From contig JAGXGS010000060.1 in NCBI GenBank assembly GCA_024636585.1, positions 1 through 64,000 on the forward strand: DNA of 64,000 nt, given 5' to 3'. The position numbers and the translations under genes were made by a program. Positions 61,464 to 64,000 of the stretch are shown piece after piece (positions within the stretch are counted from its first letter, which is position 1; the number at the start of each line of letters is the position of its first letter). Below the pieces are notes generated by a model, which was given only the letters and a program-made list of their open reading frames with translations, was not told the DNA's origin and did no database searches. The stretch is from Thiogranum sp. GTDB taxonomy: Bacteria; Pseudomonadota; Gammaproteobacteria; DSM-19610.

Positions 61464-62360
61464 ATGAGCGAGAATTTTCGCACCGGTTTCGTGGCACTGG
61501 TCGGCCGGCCCAATGTCGGCAAGTCGACCATACTGAACTACCTGATCGGACAAAAAATCAGTATCACCTCACGGCGACCGCAAACCACTCGCCACCGCAT
61601 CCTCGGCATCAAGACCGACGCGCATGCGCAGATCCTGTTTGTCGATACACCCGGTCTGCATGCACAGCAGCCGCGGGCCATGAATCGCTACCTGAATCGT
61701 GCCGCGGCGGATACCCTGCATGACGTCGATGTGGTGGTGTTCGTGGTGGAAGGCAAGCGCTGGCAGGAGGACGATGACTGGGTGCTGGCGAAGCTCGAGC
61801 ACGTGAAGTGTCCGGTGATCGTCGCAATCAACAAGATAGACCGCCTGCCGGACAAGAGCGCATTGTTGCCGCGCTTGCAGGCGCTCGCCGAAAAACGGGA
61901 CTTTTTTGCTATCATTCCGGTGTGCGCCAAGACCGGAGCGCATCTGGATGAACTGGAAGCGGCGGTGCGCCAGTGTCTCCCGGAAGCGCCGCCGCAGTTT
62001 CCGGAAGACCAGGTGACGGACAAGAGCGAACGCTTTCTTGCCGCCGAACTGGTGCGTGAAAAGCTGTTCCGCAAGATCGGTGACGAGATTCCTTACGGCC
62101 TGACGGTCGAAATCGAAAGCTTCAAGACCGAAGGCCGCACACTGCACATTCATGCGCTGATCTGGGTGGAGAAAGACAGTCACAAACCCATCGTCATAGG
62201 CAACAAGGGCGCAATGCTGAAGGCGGTCGGTCAGGAAGCGCGCGAAGACATGCAGCAGATGTTCGATCAGAAAGTGAACCTCAAGCTCTGGGTCAAGGTG
62301 AAGGAAGGCTGGGCCGACGATGACCGCGCCTTGCGCAGTCTGGGCTATCAGGACGAGTGA
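61464..62360 (+). CDS. era: GTPase Era
   Basis: Era is a GTPase that binds the 3' end of 16S rRNA during 30S assembly. The 298-residue product has G1 VGRPNVGKSTILNYL, G3 FVDTPGLHAQQ and G4 AINKIDRLPDKS. The C-terminal KH domain includes VIGNKGAMLKAVGQEAREDM. Its TGA overlaps the recO GTG. Era and RNase III together form the 16S maturation pair. Confidence 0.98.
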   Translation: MSENFRTGFVALVGRPNVGKSTILNYLIGQKISITSRRPQTTRHRILGIKTDAHAQILFVDTPGLHAQQPRAMNRYLNRAAADTLHDVDVVVFVVEGKRWQEDDDWVLAKLEHVKCPVIVAINKIDRLPDKSALLPRLQALAEKRDFFAIIPVCAKTGAHLDELEAAVRQCLPEAPPQFPEDQVTDKSERFLAAELVREKLFRKIGDEIPYGLTVEIESFKTEGRTLHIHALIWVEKDSHKPIVIGNKGAMLKAVGQEAREDMQQMFDQKVNLKLWVKVKEGWADDDRALRSLGYQDE

Positions 62361-63073
62361 AGGCAGTGAGCGTCCAGCTTGCTTCAGCCTATGTTCTGCA
62401 TCAGCGGCCGTACCGCGAAACCAGCGCGCTGCTGGAAGTTTTCGCGGAGGAGTACGGCCGCGTGGGGCTGGTGGCGCGCGGCGTGCGTTCGGCAAAGTCG
62501 AAACAGCGCGGCGAGTTGCAGGCGCTGCGGCCGTTGCGCCTGTCCTGGCTCAGCCGCGGCGAGCTCGGCACGCTGACCGGCGTGGAATCCGATGGCCGGT
62601 CCGAACGCCTGCAGGGCGCTGCGCTATACAGCGCCTTTTACCTCAACGAATTGCTCATGCGATTACTGGCGCGGCAGGACCCGCACCCGACACTTTACCG
62701 ACTGTATCGGGACAGTCTGCAGCGACTGGCGCAGGAGACGGATGTCGAACCGGTGTTGCGGGTGTTCGAGAAACGCCTGCTTGAAGAGCTCGGTTACGGT
62801 TTGCTGCTGGACCATGAGGTGCAGACTGGCGCTGCACTGGATGCGGCGGCTTACTACGATTACCAGCTGGAATCGGGTCCGGTGCCGGTGGTCGATGCGC
62901 AGGCGGCCGGTTTTGTGTTTCGCGGATCGAGTCTGCTGGCGCTGGCCGATGAGCGCCTGGATACACCGCAGGTACGCCAGGATGCCAAGCGCCTGATCCG
63001 CTCCGCGCTGAACCTGTATCTTGGCAACAAGCCGCTCAAATCGCGCGAACTTTTCCGGGTGCCGAAAAAATAA
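62357..63073 (+). CDS. recO: DNA repair protein RecO
   Basis: RecO helps load RecA on gapped DNA with RecR. The 238-residue product has an N-terminal OB fold (AYVLHQRPYRETSALLEVFA, then GVRSAKSKQRGELQALRPL) and a helical C-terminal region with LNYLFVNELL-like YSAFYLNELLMRLL. There are no zinc-binding Cys pairs, as in many gammaproteobacterial RecO proteins. It starts with GTG, coupled to era. Confidence 0.95.
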   Translation: MKAVSVQLASAYVLHQRPYRETSALLEVFAEEYGRVGLVARGVRSAKSKQRGELQALRPLRLSWLSRGELGTLTGVESDGRSERLQGAALYSAFYLNELLMRLLARQDPHPTLYRLYRDSLQRLAQETDVEPVLRVFEKRLLEELGYGLLLDHEVQTGAALDAAAYYDYQLESGPVPVVDAQAAGFVFRGSSLLALADERLDTPQVRQDAKRLIRSALNLYLGNKPLKSRELFRVPKK

Positions 63074-63079
63074 ACTATC

Positions 63080-63835
63080 ATGGATACCGTAATGAACAGC
63101 CTGTTGCTTGGAGTCAATATCGATCACGTCGCCACCCTGCGCCAGGCGCGCGGCACCCGCTATCCGGACCCGATACAGGCCGCTATTGCTTCCGAACAGG
63201 CTGGCGCGGATAGCATCACGCTGCACCTGCGCGAGGACCGCAGGCACATTCAGGAACGCGACGTGGAAATGCTCTGCGGTATTCTTCAGACGCGCATGAA
63301 TCTGGAGATGGCTGTCACCGACGAGATGCTCGACATCGCCTGCCGACTGGGTCCGGCCGACTGCTGCCTGGTGCCAGAGAAGCGCGAGGAACTGACGACC
63401 GAAGGTGGACTGGACGTAGCGGGGCAGCCGGTACGGCTCAGTACAGCCTGTCAGCGACTGGCTGATGCCGGTGTGCGCGTGTCATTGTTTATCGATGCCG
63501 ATGCACGCCAGGTACAGGCTGCGCATGCGGCCGGGGCGCCCTGCATTGAAATTCATACCGGCTGCTTTGCTGACGCGCAAACAGCGACGCAGGCCAGCGT
63601 CGAGCTGGACAGGATACGCGCGGCGGTCGATCTCGGTACCGAGCTGGGCTTGCAGGTGAATGCCGGTCATGGTCTGCACTATCACAACGTGCAGGCGATC
63701 GCCGCGCTGCCGCAGGTACGGGAATTGAATATCGGTCACGCCATCGTGGCGCGTGCATTGTTCACCGGCTTCAGCGAAGCGGTGCGTGAAATGAAGCGCT
63801 TGATGGTGGAAGCCCGGGCCGGGCTGCCAGGCTGA
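63080..63835 (+). CDS. pdxJ: Pyridoxine 5'-phosphate synthase
   Basis: PdxJ condenses 1-deoxyxylulose-5-phosphate with amino-acetone phosphate to pyridoxine phosphate. The TIM-barrel product has [20 protein letters not shown] at the start, [17 protein letters not shown], and [23 protein letters not shown] 63080 gives 251 residues; ATG 63092 ([11 protein letters not shown]) gives 247 and is just as likely. acpS, which often follows, is absent; a convergent GGDEF gene comes next. Confidence 0.97.
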   Translation: MDTVMNSLLLGVNIDHVATLRQARGTRYPDPIQAAIASEQAGADSITLHLREDRRHIQERDVEMLCGILQTRMNLEMAVTDEMLDIACRLGPADCCLVPEKREELTTEGGLDVAGQPVRLSTACQRLADAGVRVSLFIDADARQVQAAHAAGAPCIEIHTGCFADAQTATQASVELDRIRAAVDLGTELGLQVNAGHGLHYHNVQAIAALPQVRELNIGHAIVARALFTGFSEAVREMKRLMVEARAGLPG

Positions 63836-63839
63836 GAAA

Positions 63840-64000
63840 CTATCGAGTTTTACCGGACGGTGTGCTGTAGAAATGCGGTGTTCCACCATCATCCTTGGAA
63901 CGATACATGGCCTCATCGGCACAACGCAGCAGCGTGTCGGAATCCTTGCCGTGGTCGGGATACACGGAGATGCCGACGCTGGCGGTGATATGCAGTTCAT
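63840..64000 (-). CDS. GGDEF-domain protein, C-terminal end only (cut by window edge)
   Basis: A frame not in the track runs from base 64000 to a stop at 63840-63842. It encodes the last 52 residues of a diguanylate-cyclase-like domain: ITASVGISVYPDHGKDSDTL, then LLRCADEAMYRSKDDGG. These are the usual end of GGDEF domains, so the gene probably makes or senses cyclic-di-GMP. The GGDEF motif itself and any sensor domains lie outside the window. It converges with pdxJ, 4 bp apart. Confidence 0.85.
   Translation of the reverse strand, partial: ELHITASVGISVYPDHGKDSDTLLRCADEAMYRSKDDGGTPHFYSTPSGKTR

Noticed and set aside
63482-64000. 172-aa minus-strand ORF at the right edge
   Set aside because: Wrong frame; it shadows pdxJ. 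The GGDEF tail is in another minus frame ending at 63840.

Overview
The window is a gene-dense, moderately GC-rich stretch of core chromosome from a gammaproteobacterium. The gene orders are the evidence. They are phoH-ybeY-corC-lnt, leuS-lptE-holA-proA-nadD-rsfS-rlmH-maf-rng-yhdP, the lpt/kds-rpoN-hpf-ptsN block, mlaFED-mlaB-ibaG-hisGDC, and nadB/rpoE-rseABC-degP-lepA-lepB-rnc-era-recO-pdxJ. A PTS set with HprK and a mannose-type EIIA next to rpoN, together with a short-form HisG, points away from the Enterobacterales towards lineages such as Chromatiales, Xanthomonadales or Nevskiales. The sequence alone does not settle the order.

Layout. 1-2.2 kb: the end of a probable glycosyltransferase, a TIGR03790-type exported protein and an ADP-ribosylglycohydrolase. 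2.3-3.4 kb: an unrecognised gene whose last codons lie inside an 86-bp inverted repeat. 3.4-11.1 kb: carbon metabolism (ppc and glgA on minus; zwf and pgi on plus). 11.2-11.55 kb: RNase P RNA. 11.6-26.3 kb: miaB, phoH, ybeY, corC, lnt, a convergent zinc-ribbon gene, leuS, lptE, holA, proA, nadD, rsfS, rlmH, maf and rng. 26.4-32.6 kb: yhdP, a small exported protein, a nitrilase-family hydrolase, darP and a 2OG-Fe(II) oxygenase-like gene. 32.6-45 kb, all minus: mgtE; ptsI-ptsH-EIIA-rapZ-hprK-ptsN; hpf-rpoN; lptB-lptA-lptC-kdsC-kdsD-yrbG. 45.1-51.4 kb: a small Cys-rich protein, mlaFEDB, ibaG, hisGDC and acyP. 51.4-53.1 kb: nadB on minus. 53.2-63.8 kb: the sigma-E envelope-stress operon, then lepA-lepB-DUF4845-rnc-era-recO-pdxJ. 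The right edge cuts a GGDEF gene.

How it fits together. Much of the window serves the Gram-negative outer envelope: Lpt transport, Kdo synthesis, Lnt, Mla lipid transport, YhdP, and the sigma-E/RseABC/DegP stress system. A second theme is translation and RNA maturation: rnpB, MiaB, YbeY, RlmH, RsfS, RNase G, RNase III, Era, LepA, DarP and HPF. A third is regulation through a PTS without sugar permeases: EI, HPr, EIIA-Man, EIIA-Ntr, HprK and RapZ beside sigma-54.

I found no convincing undescribed multigene system. Points worth a second look: the inverted repeat that supplies a protein C-terminus; the absence of mlaC, murA and tldD/pmbA from otherwise conserved neighbourhoods; a probably leaderless mlaF start; a well-formed sigma-E autopromoter; strong hairpins and palindromes around hpf/ptsN; and a few small or unrecognised proteins. 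There are no tRNAs, CRISPR arrays, insertion sequences with a transposase, or riboswitches that I can support. The only gap over 300 bp (11107-11641) holds rnpB.
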